In this document: positions 32,926-40,695 of the stretch, piece after piece
How positions within the stretch are numbered: the first letter of the stretch is position 1
Layout: each line of letters opens with the position of its first letter
DNA from: Syntrophobacter sp. SbD2
GTDB lineage: Bacteria; Desulfobacterota; Binatia; UBA9968
Length of the DNA stretch: 43,221 nucleotides
Direction of reading: 5' to 3'
NCBI GenBank assembly: GCA_945889495.1
Contig: CAMDBU010000029.1
Coordinates: 1 to 43,221, forward strand
The notes under the pieces: model-generated
What the model saw: the letters and a program-made list of their open reading frames with translations, nothing else
Databases searched by the model: none
Told to the model about the DNA's origin: nothing
Made by a program: the position numbers and the translations under genes

Positions 32926-34284
32926 ATGGCACTGCAATTAAAGCATAGCGGTCCCAGCGCCGCCGAGCAGGTGCGGGAAAGATTTCATGCCGCTTGGGCG
33001 CGCTCGGATGAGATATTTGCCGTCGTCGGCGCGGGTCAAACCTTGACCCAACCGATCGTCTGGCGCCATCCGTTTATTTTTTACATCGGCCATCTGCCGG
33101 CTTTTTCTTGGAACCAGGTGTGCGGCGGAATTCTCGGCTGGCGTTCGTTTAATCCTTACTTCGACGATCTGTTCTGCCGAGGCATCGATCCCGATGTCGA
33201 CACCGGCGAGTGCCATTGGCATCCCGAAGTTCCCGACCGCTGGCCAAGCCTGGAAGAGACGTTAAGTTATCGCGACCAGGTGCGGCGCGCCCTGTTGGAC
33301 GCCACCGAGGCGCTGGCCGATTGCCGGTCCAACGATCCATTGGCCCAGGGTGGACGGGTTTTCGAGTTGATCTTGGAGCATGAGTACATGCACCAGGAAA
33401 CCTTGCTCTACATGATGCAGCAGATGGAGCCCTCGGAAAAAACCGCGCCGCGAAATTTGCCGCGCTACAACTTCGGCCCAGCTCGGCACCGCCAAACCAT
33501 TCGCATCCCCGCCGGCAAAGCGCGGCTCGGGGCGGACTTCGACGAGATCACTTTCGGTTGGGACAATGAGTTCGGCGCGGTCAATGTCGAGGTGCCCAGC
33601 TTCGCCATGGACTCATTGCCCGTGACCAACGGCGAGTTTTTCGAATTTGTTCTCGCGGGTGGCTACAACAAGCGGCGCCATTGGCGCCCGGACGACTGGC
33701 TTTGGAAAGAGCTTGAGCACAAACAACATCCCAGCTGCTGGCAGCGACAGGGCGATACTTGGTGCTATCGAGTGATGTTCGACTGGTTGCCCATCGAACA
33801 GGTATGCAGCTGGCCGGTTTACGTTAGCCTGGCCGAAGCGCGCGCTTTTGCCGCATGGCGGGGACAACGGTTGGCAACCGAAGCCGAGTATCAGCGAGCG
33901 GCTTTTTACGGTCCGAATGAACGTCCATCGATCCATCCATGGGGTGACAGCGATCCGGCGCCGCGTTATGGCAATTTCGGCTTTACCGCGTGGTCGCCCG
34001 AACCGGTCGGCGCCCATCCGGCGGGCGCGAGCCGGTGGGGAGTTCATGAACTAGTCGGTAACGGTTGGGAATTGACCGACACGCCGTTCGCGCCGCTGGC
34101 GGGATTTACGCCCTACATGACGACCTATCGCGATTACTCGCAAGACTTTTTCGACGGCAAACATTTTGTCGTCAAGGGGGCGTCCTGGGCCACCGATGGC
34201 GCGCTCCTGCGGCCGAGTTTTCGTAACTGGTATCAAGCCCACTATCCCTATGTGTTCGCCAAGTTTCGCTGCGTCAGCGATTGA
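32926..34284 (+). CDS. EgtB/SenA-like non-haem iron enzyme (DinB + FGE-sulfatase domains)
   Basis: This enzyme has 452 residues. The N-terminal DinB_2-like half (about 15-165) carries the presumed iron ligands: H56 in YIGHLPAFSW, then H152 and H156 in EHEYMHQE, which is the HxxxHxE pattern of EgtB. The C-terminal half (about 190-452) is an FGE-sulfatase domain (FAMDSLPVTNGEFFEF; LATEAEYQRAAF; NGWELTDTPFAP). EgtB makes the C-S bond of ergothioneine, and related SenA makes the C-Se bond of selenoneine. No egtD, senB or senC is nearby, so the product is uncertain. The strong GGGAGGGG site favours ATG 32926. A weak promoter may lie near 32855-32883. Confidence 0.88.
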   Translation: MALQLKHSGPSAAEQVRERFHAAWARSDEIFAVVGAGQTLTQPIVWRHPFIFYIGHLPAFSWNQVCGGILGWRSFNPYFDDLFCRGIDPDVDTGECHWHPEVPDRWPSLEETLSYRDQVRRALLDATEALADCRSNDPLAQGGRVFELILEHEYMHQETLLYMMQQMEPSEKTAPRNLPRYNFGPARHRQTIRIPAGKARLGADFDEITFGWDNEFGAVNVEVPSFAMDSLPVTNGEFFEFVLAGGYNKRRHWRPDDWLWKELEHKQHPSCWQRQGDTWCYRVMFDWLPIEQVCSWPVYVSLAEARAFAAWRGQRLATEAEYQRAAFYGPNERPSIHPWGDSDPAPRYGNFGFTAWSPEPVGAHPAGASRWGVHELVGNGWELTDTPFAPLAGFTPYMTTYRDYSQDFFDGKHFVVKGASWATDGALLRPSFRNWYQAHYPYVFAKFRCVSD

Positions 34285-34310
34285 CCGCCGCTTAATTGAA
34301 AGGACTAACC

Positions 34311-34592
34311 ATGAAAGCCGTTTGGGAAAATACCGTGATCGCGGAATCCGCCGAGACCGTTGTCGTCGAGGGCAATCATTACTTTCCGCCGCAGTCGATC
34401 AAGAAAGAATGCTTTGAACCGAGCGATACGCATAGCACTTGCCACTGGAAAGGGCTCGCCAGTTACTATCACGTCAAGGTGGATGACAAGGTCAATACCG
34501 ATGCCGCGTGGTTTTATCCTGAACCGAAAGAAGCCGCCCAGGCGATCAAGAGCTATGTCGCGTTTTGGCGTGGCGTGACGGTGGCGGAATAA
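34311..34592 (+). CDS. DUF427 domain protein
   Basis: The protein has 93 residues and consists entirely of a DUF427 domain: VWENTVIAESAETVVVEGNH, YFPPQSIKKECFEPSD, HSTCHWKGLASYYHV and AAWFYPEPKEAAQAIKSYVA. It folds as a small mostly beta barrel; its biochemical activity is not established. The conserved Cys and His (KEC, HSTCHWKG) could bind metal or ligand, which is inference. It begins 26 bases after the EgtB-like gene and ends 12 bases before the PhnD-like gene. GAAAGGA precedes ATG 34311; an upstream in-frame TTG (34296) is less likely. Confidence 0.88.
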   Translation: MKAVWENTVIAESAETVVVEGNHYFPPQSIKKECFEPSDTHSTCHWKGLASYYHVKVDDKVNTDAAWFYPEPKEAAQAIKSYVAFWRGVTVAE

Positions 34593-34604
34593 CTCCGCGA
34601 TTCG

Positions 34605-35405
34605 ATGAAAACTTTGAAGCTCGCCTCGTGCATGGCCGAGAACTCCGAGGCGCTGTGCCGCGCCGTCGCCGCGGTTCTTGAATGCGAGTTGGGCATCCCC
34701 GCCGAGTACCTCTCCGGCATCCCGTGGCAAGAGCGCGAGCGTTTATTCGATGCCGGCGAGATCCAGATACTTTGGCTGTGCGGCTTGCCCTATGTCGACA
34801 AAGCCGATCTGGCAGGCCAGGAGCTTGAACTGCTCGCCGTGCCGGTGCCGCTGGGCGCCCGCTACCACCGGCGGCCAATCTATTTTTCCGACCTGGTGGT
34901 GCGCCGCGACAGCCCATTTCAGTCCTTCATCGATCTGCGTGGCGCGTCTTTCGCCTACAACGAGCCACGATCCCATTCCGGTTTCAATGTCGTGCGCGCC
35001 TATCTGGCCGAGCTCGGCCAGCAACGAGGATACTTCGGCAGGGTCGTCGAATCCGGCGCTCATGCCAAGTCGATCGCGATGATCCAATCCGGCGCCATCG
35101 ACTGTGCCGCCATCGACAGCACCGTGCGGGAGTGGCTAACCGCCCAGCGCGAGGATTTGGCGGCCCAATTGCGGGTGGTCGAAACCATCGGTCCGAGCCC
35201 GATGCCGCCTTGGGTGGTGTCGAGGAATTTAACCGTGGCGCTGCGCCGGCAAATCCGTCGCGTGCTATTGGAACTTCACCTCACTGCGTCGGGGCAGGCG
35301 GCGTTGGCGCAAGCGCGGTTCGAGCGCTTCGTCTTTGCCGAGGATCTGGACTACAACCCGATCCGCCGCATGGCGCGCAACGCCGAAACGGTTTTGCTCG
35401 CCTAG
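34605..35405 (+). CDS. PhnD-like phosphonate/phosphate-type binding protein, no signal peptide
   Basis: This protein of 266 residues has the fold pattern of PhnD-type binding proteins: a start MKTLKLASCMAENSEALCRA, then GEIQILWLCGLPYVDKAD, YFSDLVVRRDSPFQSFIDLR, a SGFNVVRAYLAELG strand-helix, SGAHAKSIAMIQSGAIDCAA and IDSTVREWL. Most relatives are secreted, but this one has no hydrophobic leader and begins directly with strand 1, so it is predicted to be cytosolic. It may therefore sense or hold a metabolite instead of serving an importer. It is 12 bases after DUF427. SecPrx2 follows after 66 bases. The ligand cannot be told from sequence. Confidence 0.8.
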   Translation: MKTLKLASCMAENSEALCRAVAAVLECELGIPAEYLSGIPWQERERLFDAGEIQILWLCGLPYVDKADLAGQELELLAVPVPLGARYHRRPIYFSDLVVRRDSPFQSFIDLRGASFAYNEPRSHSGFNVVRAYLAELGQQRGYFGRVVESGAHAKSIAMIQSGAIDCAAIDSTVREWLTAQREDLAAQLRVVETIGPSPMPPWVVSRNLTVALRRQIRRVLLELHLTASGQAALAQARFERFVFAEDLDYNPIRRMARNAETVLLA

Positions 35406-35471
35406 ACTCTATGCTAAGAACTTGATCACGCGCACCGGTGCGCGGCTAGTACATTGAGGAGGCAAATCGTT

Positions 35472-35939
35472 ATGGCGAGTTTAGAAGGCAAGATGGCGGC
35501 TGACTTCAATCTTGACGGCAGCGACGGTAAGAAACATTCATTGTCCGACTACCAGGGCAAGACCGTGGTGTTGTTTTTCTATCCCAAGGACAGCACCCCT
35601 GGCTGAATCAAGGAGGCTTGCGGGTTTCGCGAGCGCAACAGCCAGCTGAAGAAGTTGAACGCGGTGGTGTTTGGCGTCAGCAAGGATAGCATCCCATCGC
35701 ACAATAAGTTCGCCGAAAAGTACGATTTGCCCTATGTGCTATTGTCCGATCCGACCACCGACGTGATGAAAAAATACTCCGCCTTCGGCAAAAAGATGAT
35801 GTACGGCAAGGAAGTGCAGGGGACGATCCGCTCGACGGTGATGATCGGACCCAAAGGCGACGTGATCAAGCATTGGCCGCTGGTGACGAAGGTCGAGGAG
35901 CACGCCGACGAAGTCTTGGCCCTGCTCAAAAGCAATTAG
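35472..35939 (+). CDS. Selenocysteine-containing peroxiredoxin, PrxQ/BCP type (SecPrx2)
   Basis: This protein also has 155 residues, with TGA at 35604-35606 as selenocysteine U45, the same position as in SecPrx1. Upstream of the codon: ADFNLDGSDGKKHSL and VLFFYPKDSTPG. Downstream: IKEACGFRERN, with the resolving Cys at 50. The remaining frame (VVFGVSKDS, LPYVLLSD, GTIRSTVMIGPKG, DEVLALLKSN) is undisturbed. The two proteins differ at many residues, so this is an old paralogue pair that kept the UGA. TTGAGGAGG gives an excellent ribosome site. GCGCACCGGTGCGC at about 35429-35442 is a palindrome in its leader and may be an operator. Confidence 0.93.
35616..35634 (+). promoter_or_regulatory. Candidate bacterial SECIS hairpin of SecPrx2
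   Basis: GCUUGCGG pairs with UCGCGAGC (eight pairs, two of them G-U), leaving the same three-base GUU loop as in SecPrx1 and the same loop start 18 nt after the UGA. The lower stem differs from SecPrx1 in base identity yet still pairs. Part of the similarity is forced by the shared KEACGFR protein sequence. Confidence 0.76.
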
Positions 35940-35974
35940 CGATTATCGCGGACCCATATTATCGAAATTGTGAA

Positions 35975-36002
35975 TTGACATAGCCTTCCGATCGGATATA
36001 AA
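35975..36002 (+). promoter_or_regulatory. Sigma-70-type promoter for the transglutaminase-like gene
   Basis: TTGACA (35975-35980) is followed by a 16-base spacer and TATAAA (35997-36002). It lies about 40 bases before ATG 36044, which has GGGGGGA upstream. This suggests that the gene is transcribed separately from the selenoprotein block. Confidence 0.62.
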
Positions 36003-36043
36003 TCAGCTATCGAAATCACCTATCCATGGGACAGGGGGGAGCT

Positions 36044-37144
36044 ATGAATCGTCGACAATTTCTTCAACAAGGATTAACCGTTTCCGCGGGACTCGCGCTC
36101 GGGGGCTTGCCGAAGTTCGCCGGCTGGGCCCATGCCGATGACCCGACCAAGTGGCGCACTTTCGAAGTCACCACCGCTGTCGAAGTTAAAGACGCGGTGG
36201 GCGCTGTGCGCGCCTGGGTGCCGGTGCCATTGACCACGCCGACGGATTATTTCAAGCGCGAGCCGGACGGCTTTAGCGGTAATTACAAAGCGGCGCGCTC
36301 GGTGCAGTATGACAAGTATGGCACCGCCATGGTCTTCGCCGAATGGGCCGCCAGCGAGAAGGCGCCGCAGCTCGAAGTCAAAAGCCGCTTCATGACCCGC
36401 GACCGCGCCATCGACGTCAACGCCAAACCGGCGACCCCGGCCAAGGAAAATCCCGCCGTGCTCCATTATTTCCGCCAGCCGTCCAAGCTCATCCGCACCG
36501 ACGGCGTGGTCGCCAGCACATCGAAAAGCATCGTGATGGGCTATAAGAGCGACGTCGACAAGGCCAGAGCGATTTACGAATGGATCGTCGACAACACCTT
36601 CCGCGATGCCAAAGTGAAGGGTTGCGGCATCGGCGATATCTCCACCATGCTCGAAAGCGGTTACCTAGGCGGCAAGTGCGCCGATTTGAACGCGCTCTTC
36701 GTCGGCCTCGCCCGCGCCGCCGGTTTGCCGGCGCGCGATGTTTACGGTGTGCGGGTCGCGGCGTCGTCGGAATTTAAAAGCTTGGGGCGGGCCGATGACA
36801 TCACTGGCGCGCAGCATTGCCGCGCCGAAGTTTATCTGAACGGTTTCGGCTGGACGCCGGTGGACCCGGCCGACGTGCGCAAGGTCGTACTCGAAGAAAA
36901 TCTGCCTGGCGAGCAGCTCGCTTTGACCGACCCCAAAGTGAAACGCGCCCGTGAGAAACTATTTGGCGCCTGGGAAATGAACTGGCTGCCCTACAACTAC
37001 GCTCACGACATCAAGCTGCCCGGTTCGAAGCTTTCCGATATCGCTTTCTTAATGTATCCGCAGTTGGAAACCGCCAATGGGCGGCGCGACAGCCTAGACC
37101 CGGCGAATTTCAAATACACCATCAAGTCGAAAGAAATCGTTTAG
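36044..37144 (+). CDS. Tat-exported transglutaminase-like protein
   Basis: This protein of 366 residues starts MNRRQFLQQGLTVSAGLALG, a twin-arginine signal (NRRQFLQ), with likely cleavage after AHA near residue 31. The central region has the transglutaminase-like papain fold: KARAIYEWIVDNTF, then GGKCADLNALFVGLARAAGL (the catalytic Cys in KCAD), AQHCRAEVYLNGFGWTPVD (His in QHC), with Asp in VDPAD. The triad appears complete. Such proteins act as periplasmic peptidases or cross-linkers. There is a preceding promoter and an intrinsic terminator about 26 bases after its stop, so it is probably monocistronic. Confidence 0.88.
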   Translation: MNRRQFLQQGLTVSAGLALGGLPKFAGWAHADDPTKWRTFEVTTAVEVKDAVGAVRAWVPVPLTTPTDYFKREPDGFSGNYKAARSVQYDKYGTAMVFAEWAASEKAPQLEVKSRFMTRDRAIDVNAKPATPAKENPAVLHYFRQPSKLIRTDGVVASTSKSIVMGYKSDVDKARAIYEWIVDNTFRDAKVKGCGIGDISTMLESGYLGGKCADLNALFVGLARAAGLPARDVYGVRVAASSEFKSLGRADDITGAQHCRAEVYLNGFGWTPVDPADVRKVVLEENLPGEQLALTDPKVKRAREKLFGAWEMNWLPYNYAHDIKLPGSKLSDIAFLMYPQLETANGRRDSLDPANFKYTIKSKEIV

Positions 37145-37169
37145 TCCGAGTTGGCAACCAGCATTCCTC

Positions 37170-37200
37170 AAGGCCTCCACAGCGATGTGGGGGCCTTTTT
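37170..37200 (+). terminator. Rho-independent terminator after the transglutaminase-like gene
   Basis: AAGGCCTCCACA pairs with TGTGGGGGCCTT around GCGA and is followed by T residues. It starts about 25 bases after the stop codon at 37144. Confidence 0.88.
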
Positions 37201-37271
37201 GTTTGTGGTGGAGATTAGAATGCACCGGGGAGAGTTCTGTGTGACGCAGAACGAGGTGAACGGAGGAATCT

Positions 37272-37355
37272 GTCATGCCGGCGCAGGCCGGCATCCATCT
37301 TCGTTTGAGCTGCGCAGCCGCAGGAAACCTGGATTCCGGCCTACGCCGGAATGAC
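37272..37355. repeat. REP-like inverted repeat (copy 3)
   Basis: The left arm GTCATGCCGGCGCAGGCCGG and the right arm CCGGCCTACGCCGGAATGAC are near inverses, with about 40 bases between the arms. It is the same family as 226-302, with CCGGC-GCCGG replacing CCCGC-GCGGG, and is paired with the 29691-29719 half copy. Confidence 0.82.
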
Positions 37356-37368
37356 GATTAGATAAGAG

Positions 37369-37388
37369 GGGCGCAGCATGCTGCGCCC
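37369..37388. repeat. Perfect 20-base palindrome
   Basis: GGGCGCAGCATGCTGCGCCC is its own inverse complement and is followed by TACGAAG. It is related to the CGTAGGGTGCGC hairpin at 394-410. It sits just before the Mo-hydroxylase FAD-subunit gene's stop codon, on the far side. Confidence 0.75.
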
Positions 37389-37408
37389 TACGAAGATCAT
37401 TCCCGTCG

Positions 37409-38266
37409 CTATCGGTTCAGCGCTTCTTGGATGGCGCGGGCGACGTAGACATGGGTGAGGTGAGCGCGGTACTCCGACGAGCCGTTGATGTCTTCGATGA
37501 CTTCGATATTGCGGGTGGATTCGGCGGCGGCCTGTTCAATTGTCGTCGCGTCGAGTTTCTTGCCGGTTAACATCTGTTCGGTGCGCTCCGGGCGGTAGGC
37601 TTTGTCGGCGACGCCGGTGATGCCGATGGCGGCGCGAGTGCAGGTGCCGGTCGAATCCATGCCCAAGCGCACGGCGACGCCGGTGACGGCGAAGCCGGAG
37701 GAGCGCGGCGCAGCCTTCTGATAGGCGGTCTTGTCACCGCCGGTGACCGGAAACTTTATTCCGGTAACGATCTCATCGGGCTCCAATACGCTCATCAATA
37801 GGCCAAGAAAAAAATCATCGCACTTGACCCAGCGTTCGCCACTCGGGCCGAAGACGCGAATCTCGGCGTCGAGCGCGATCACCGCCGCCGGCCAGTCGCC
37901 GGCCGGGTCGGCGTGGGCGATGCTGCCGCCGATGGTGCCACGGTTGCGCACTTGCACGTCGGCGATGGTGGTGGCGGTCTGCGGCATGAGCGGGCATTTG
38001 GCTTTGAGCAGCTCGGACGACTCGATCTGCTCATGGGTAACCAGCGCGCCGACGATCAAGCTGTCATCGAGTTCACTGATCGCGGCCAGGCCGGGAATGC
38101 GGCCGATGTCGACGACATAGGCGGGTTTGGACAGACGCATCTTCATCAGCGGCAGCAAACTCTGGCCGCCGGAGAGAATTTTTACGTCGTCGCGATGGTC
38201 GGCGAGATACTTAACCGCGTCGGCCAAGGAGCGGGGCGAAAAATATTCGAACGAACCGGGGATCAT
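37409..38266 (-). CDS. Molybdenum hydroxylase FAD-binding subunit (CoxM-like)
   Basis: This protein of 285 residues is the FAD-binding medium subunit of a xanthine-oxidase-family enzyme. FAD motifs are KILSGGQSLLPLMKMRLSKP (about 31-50) and TIADVQVRNRGTIGGSIAHA (about 104-123). The second half has the typical CO-dehydrogenase C-terminal FAD-binding domain (AAIGITGVADKAYR). It passes electrons between the Fe-S subunit and the acceptor. It is the last gene of an Fe-S, Mo, FAD operon, starting only two bases after the Mo subunit stop. The start MIPGSFEYF at 38266 is the family norm; the longer frame is an artefact. Confidence 0.92.
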   Translation of the reverse strand: MIPGSFEYFSPRSLADAVKYLADHRDDVKILSGGQSLLPLMKMRLSKPAYVVDIGRIPGLAAISELDDSLIVGALVTHEQIESSELLKAKCPLMPQTATTIADVQVRNRGTIGGSIAHADPAGDWPAAVIALDAEIRVFGPSGERWVKCDDFFLGLLMSVLEPDEIVTGIKFPVTGGDKTAYQKAAPRSSGFAVTGVAVRLGMDSTGTCTRAAIGITGVADKAYRPERTEQMLTGKKLDATTIEQAAAESTRNIEVIEDINGSSEYRAHLTHVYVARAIQEALNR

Positions 38267-38268
38267 GA

Positions 38269-40695
38269 CTAGAAAGTCCTCCGCTCTTTTTCCGGATTGT
38301 GATTGATCATGCGCCACACCGCTTCGGGGGTGATCGGCAGCTCGCAAACTTTGACGCCGAACTGCTGCAAGGCGTTCTCCACCGCGCTGGCGATGGCGGC
38401 GGGCGAGGGGATCGCCGCGCCTTCGCCGGCGGCCTTTTGCCCGAGCGGGGTGAACGGCGACGGCGACGGTTGATGGATCACCTCGACGCGCGGCGTTTCC
38501 GCCGTCGAGCATTTGCCGTAGTCGAGATAAGTGATGGTCAGCGGCTGGCCTTCCGGGCTGTACATGAACCCTTCGCCCAACGCGACCGCGATGCCATGCG
38601 CCGCCGAGCCGTAGACCTGGCCGTTGACGACATCGGGATTGATCACGGTGCCGTTATCGCCGACGATCAAATAGCGCAGCACATGCACCGCACCGGTGTT
38701 CTTGTCGACCTCGACGATCGCCGCGTGGGCGCCGGCGGAAAACGTGAACTGGGCGCGCACTTTTCGGTCCGCCCCCGGCACGATGTTGGGTTTGGCGTGG
38801 GGAAACATGTAGTAAAAGGTCGCTTCCAATCCCGGTTCCATGTCGTCTGGAATGAGATGCTGGTTGTTGTAGGCGATGCGGCCCAATTCGGCGAAGGTGA
38901 TCTGCTTGGCCGCCGCGCCGGGGACTTTGACCACGCTATCTTCGATGATCAGCTCGCTGGCATCAACCTTGAGGTTGAACGCGGCCAGCTTGAGAATCTT
39001 TTCGCGCAGCTTGCTCGCCGCGCCATGGATGGCGCCGATGTCGTAGAGATGGAAGTTATTGCCGCTGTTGGCGGCGGCTACTCCCCAAGAGGACAGATCG
39101 CTGTCGAAGGGGATGGTGGTGCTGAATTTGTCCGGCGTCGAGCCGAGCACGTCGGCGGCGACCTGGGCCGTGGTGGTCTCATGGGCCTGGCCGCAATTGG
39201 GCGAGCCCAAGTGCAGCGACAGGGTGCCGTTCTTTTCCAGTTTGATCTTGGCGCCGTTGACGCCGCCGGAACCGGGCGGATTCTGCATCTCGGGAAAGAT
39301 CGCCATGTCGCGCGCCGCGTTGCGCCCGCCGGGCTCGACGCCGATAACCACACCGACACCCAACAGCCGACCCTGATCGCGGGCTTTTTTCTGCTCGATG
39401 AGCAGATTGTCGTAATCGATTTTTTCCAGCAAGGTTTTCAACAGCCCGGGATAGTCGCCGCTGTCGTAAACGTTGCCGCTGATGGTTTCATAGGGCATCT
39501 CGCCCGGCTGGATCAGGTTTTTCCGGCGCACTTCGATAGGGCTCATGTCGAGCGCCTGGGCGACCCGATCCATCATCCGTTCCCAGATCCAGCACATGCC
39601 GGGCTTGCCGATGCCGCGGTTGGGGATGACCGGACACTTGTTGGTCACCACCGCGTTGCCTTCCATGTAAATCGCCGGCGTTTTGTAAGTGTTCGACAGA
39701 TTGTTGAGCTTGTTGGTGAAGTGAATCGTCAGCGTGCTGATGGTGCCGCCGACGTCGTCATACTCTTTGAACTTGAGGCCCAACACCGTGCCGTCGTTTT
39801 TCACCGCCGCTTCGGCTTCCACGTCTTGGTTCGCGGCGTGGCCGCCGGCGATCATATGCTCGGTGCGGTCCTCGATCCATTTCACCGGCCGGCCGGTTTT
39901 CATCGCCAGGAGTGACACCAGCACGACATATTTGCGGATCAAATGAATCTTCTGGCCGAAGCCGCCGCCGACATCGGGGATGATGACGCGAATGTCTTGC
40001 AGGCCGAGCGCCTCGCGCAGGCCGTCGTAAATCACTTCCGGCACCTGGGCGGTCACCCAGACGGTCAAGCGTTTACTCGCCGCGTCGAAGGAGGCGATGA
40101 CGTTGAAGGGTTCCAGCGGCGTCGAGCTATAGCGATGGATCTTGAGCCGTTCCTTGACCACGCGGTCGGCCGATTTGAAAGCGGCGTCGATGTCGCCGTA
40201 TTGCAGCGAGCCGGTCCAGGCTAGGTTGGTGCCGAGCTCGTCGAACAGTGCCGCCGCCGACGGTTTGATCGCTTCGTGAACGTCAACGTTGGCGCGCAGC
40301 GGCTCGTAGTCGACTTGAATCAGTTCAAGCGCATCCTCCGCCGTGCCCCGGTCCCAGGCCGCCACCGCGCCGATCGGCTCGCCAACGTAGCGCACCCGGT
40401 CCACCGCGCCGGCGTATTCGTCGATCGGTCTTTTCAAACCGGCGGCGTAACGGCCAGGCTTGAAAGGATTAGTGAGTTTCTTGACATCATCTGGTGTGAT
40501 CACCGCGAAGACATTGGGATGGCTGAGCGCTTCGGAAGCATCGACGGATAGGATTTTCGCGTGGGCATGCGGGCTGCGAAGGATCATCGCTTGGAGCATA
40601 CCCGGCATTTGAAAATCATCGGTGAACAGACCGCGGCCGGTGACATGGCGCGGGCCTTCTTTGCTGCGTGACTTGGAGCCGACAAACTTAGCCAT
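38269..40695 (-). CDS. Molybdenum hydroxylase large subunit (CoxL/XdhB-like)
   Basis: This protein of 808 residues binds the molybdenum cofactor. Landmarks: GRGLFTDDFQMPGMLQAMIL at the N-terminus; VGGGFGQKIHLIRKY, with the Gln of the cofactor loop; IPNRGIGKPGMCWIWERMMD in the region where CO dehydrogenase has the AYRCSFR loop; and KAAGEGAAIPSPAAIASAVE near the C-terminus, containing the essential Glu. The CO-specific AYxCSFR loop is missing, so this is not form I CO dehydrogenase. Other aldehyde, xanthine, nicotinate or aromatic-acid hydroxylases are possible. It overlaps the Fe-S subunit gene by eight bases and is expected to form an LMS complex. Confidence 0.93.
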   Translation of the reverse strand: MAKFVGSKSRSKEGPRHVTGRGLFTDDFQMPGMLQAMILRSPHAHAKILSVDASEALSHPNVFAVITPDDVKKLTNPFKPGRYAAGLKRPIDEYAGAVDRVRYVGEPIGAVAAWDRGTAEDALELIQVDYEPLRANVDVHEAIKPSAAALFDELGTNLAWTGSLQYGDIDAAFKSADRVVKERLKIHRYSSTPLEPFNVIASFDAASKRLTVWVTAQVPEVIYDGLREALGLQDIRVIIPDVGGGFGQKIHLIRKYVVLVSLLAMKTGRPVKWIEDRTEHMIAGGHAANQDVEAEAAVKNDGTVLGLKFKEYDDVGGTISTLTIHFTNKLNNLSNTYKTPAIYMEGNAVVTNKCPVIPNRGIGKPGMCWIWERMMDRVAQALDMSPIEVRRKNLIQPGEMPYETISGNVYDSGDYPGLLKTLLEKIDYDNLLIEQKKARDQGRLLGVGVVIGVEPGGRNAARDMAIFPEMQNPPGSGGVNGAKIKLEKNGTLSLHLGSPNCGQAHETTTAQVAADVLGSTPDKFSTTIPFDSDLSSWGVAAANSGNNFHLYDIGAIHGAASKLREKILKLAAFNLKVDASELIIEDSVVKVPGAAAKQITFAELGRIAYNNQHLIPDDMEPGLEATFYYMFPHAKPNIVPGADRKVRAQFTFSAGAHAAIVEVDKNTGAVHVLRYLIVGDNGTVINPDVVNGQVYGSAAHGIAVALGEGFMYSPEGQPLTITYLDYGKCSTAETPRVEVIHQPSPSPFTPLGQKAAGEGAAIPSPAAIASAVENALQQFGVKVCELPITPEAVWRMINHNPEKERRTF

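Noticed and set aside
35655-35939. A separate 94-residue thioredoxin-fold protein
   Set aside because: It is the part of SecPrx2 downstream of its UGA codon and has no ribosome site or N-terminal strand of its own.
37409-38512. A longer FAD subunit starting at 38512
   Set aside because: The extra 82 residues are Arg/Pro-rich and overlap the Mo subunit gene; MIPGSFEYF at 38266 is the family start.
38299-39915. A 538-residue plus-strand protein
   Set aside because: It is the antisense shadow of the Mo large-subunit gene, rich in Arg, His and Gly with no domain.
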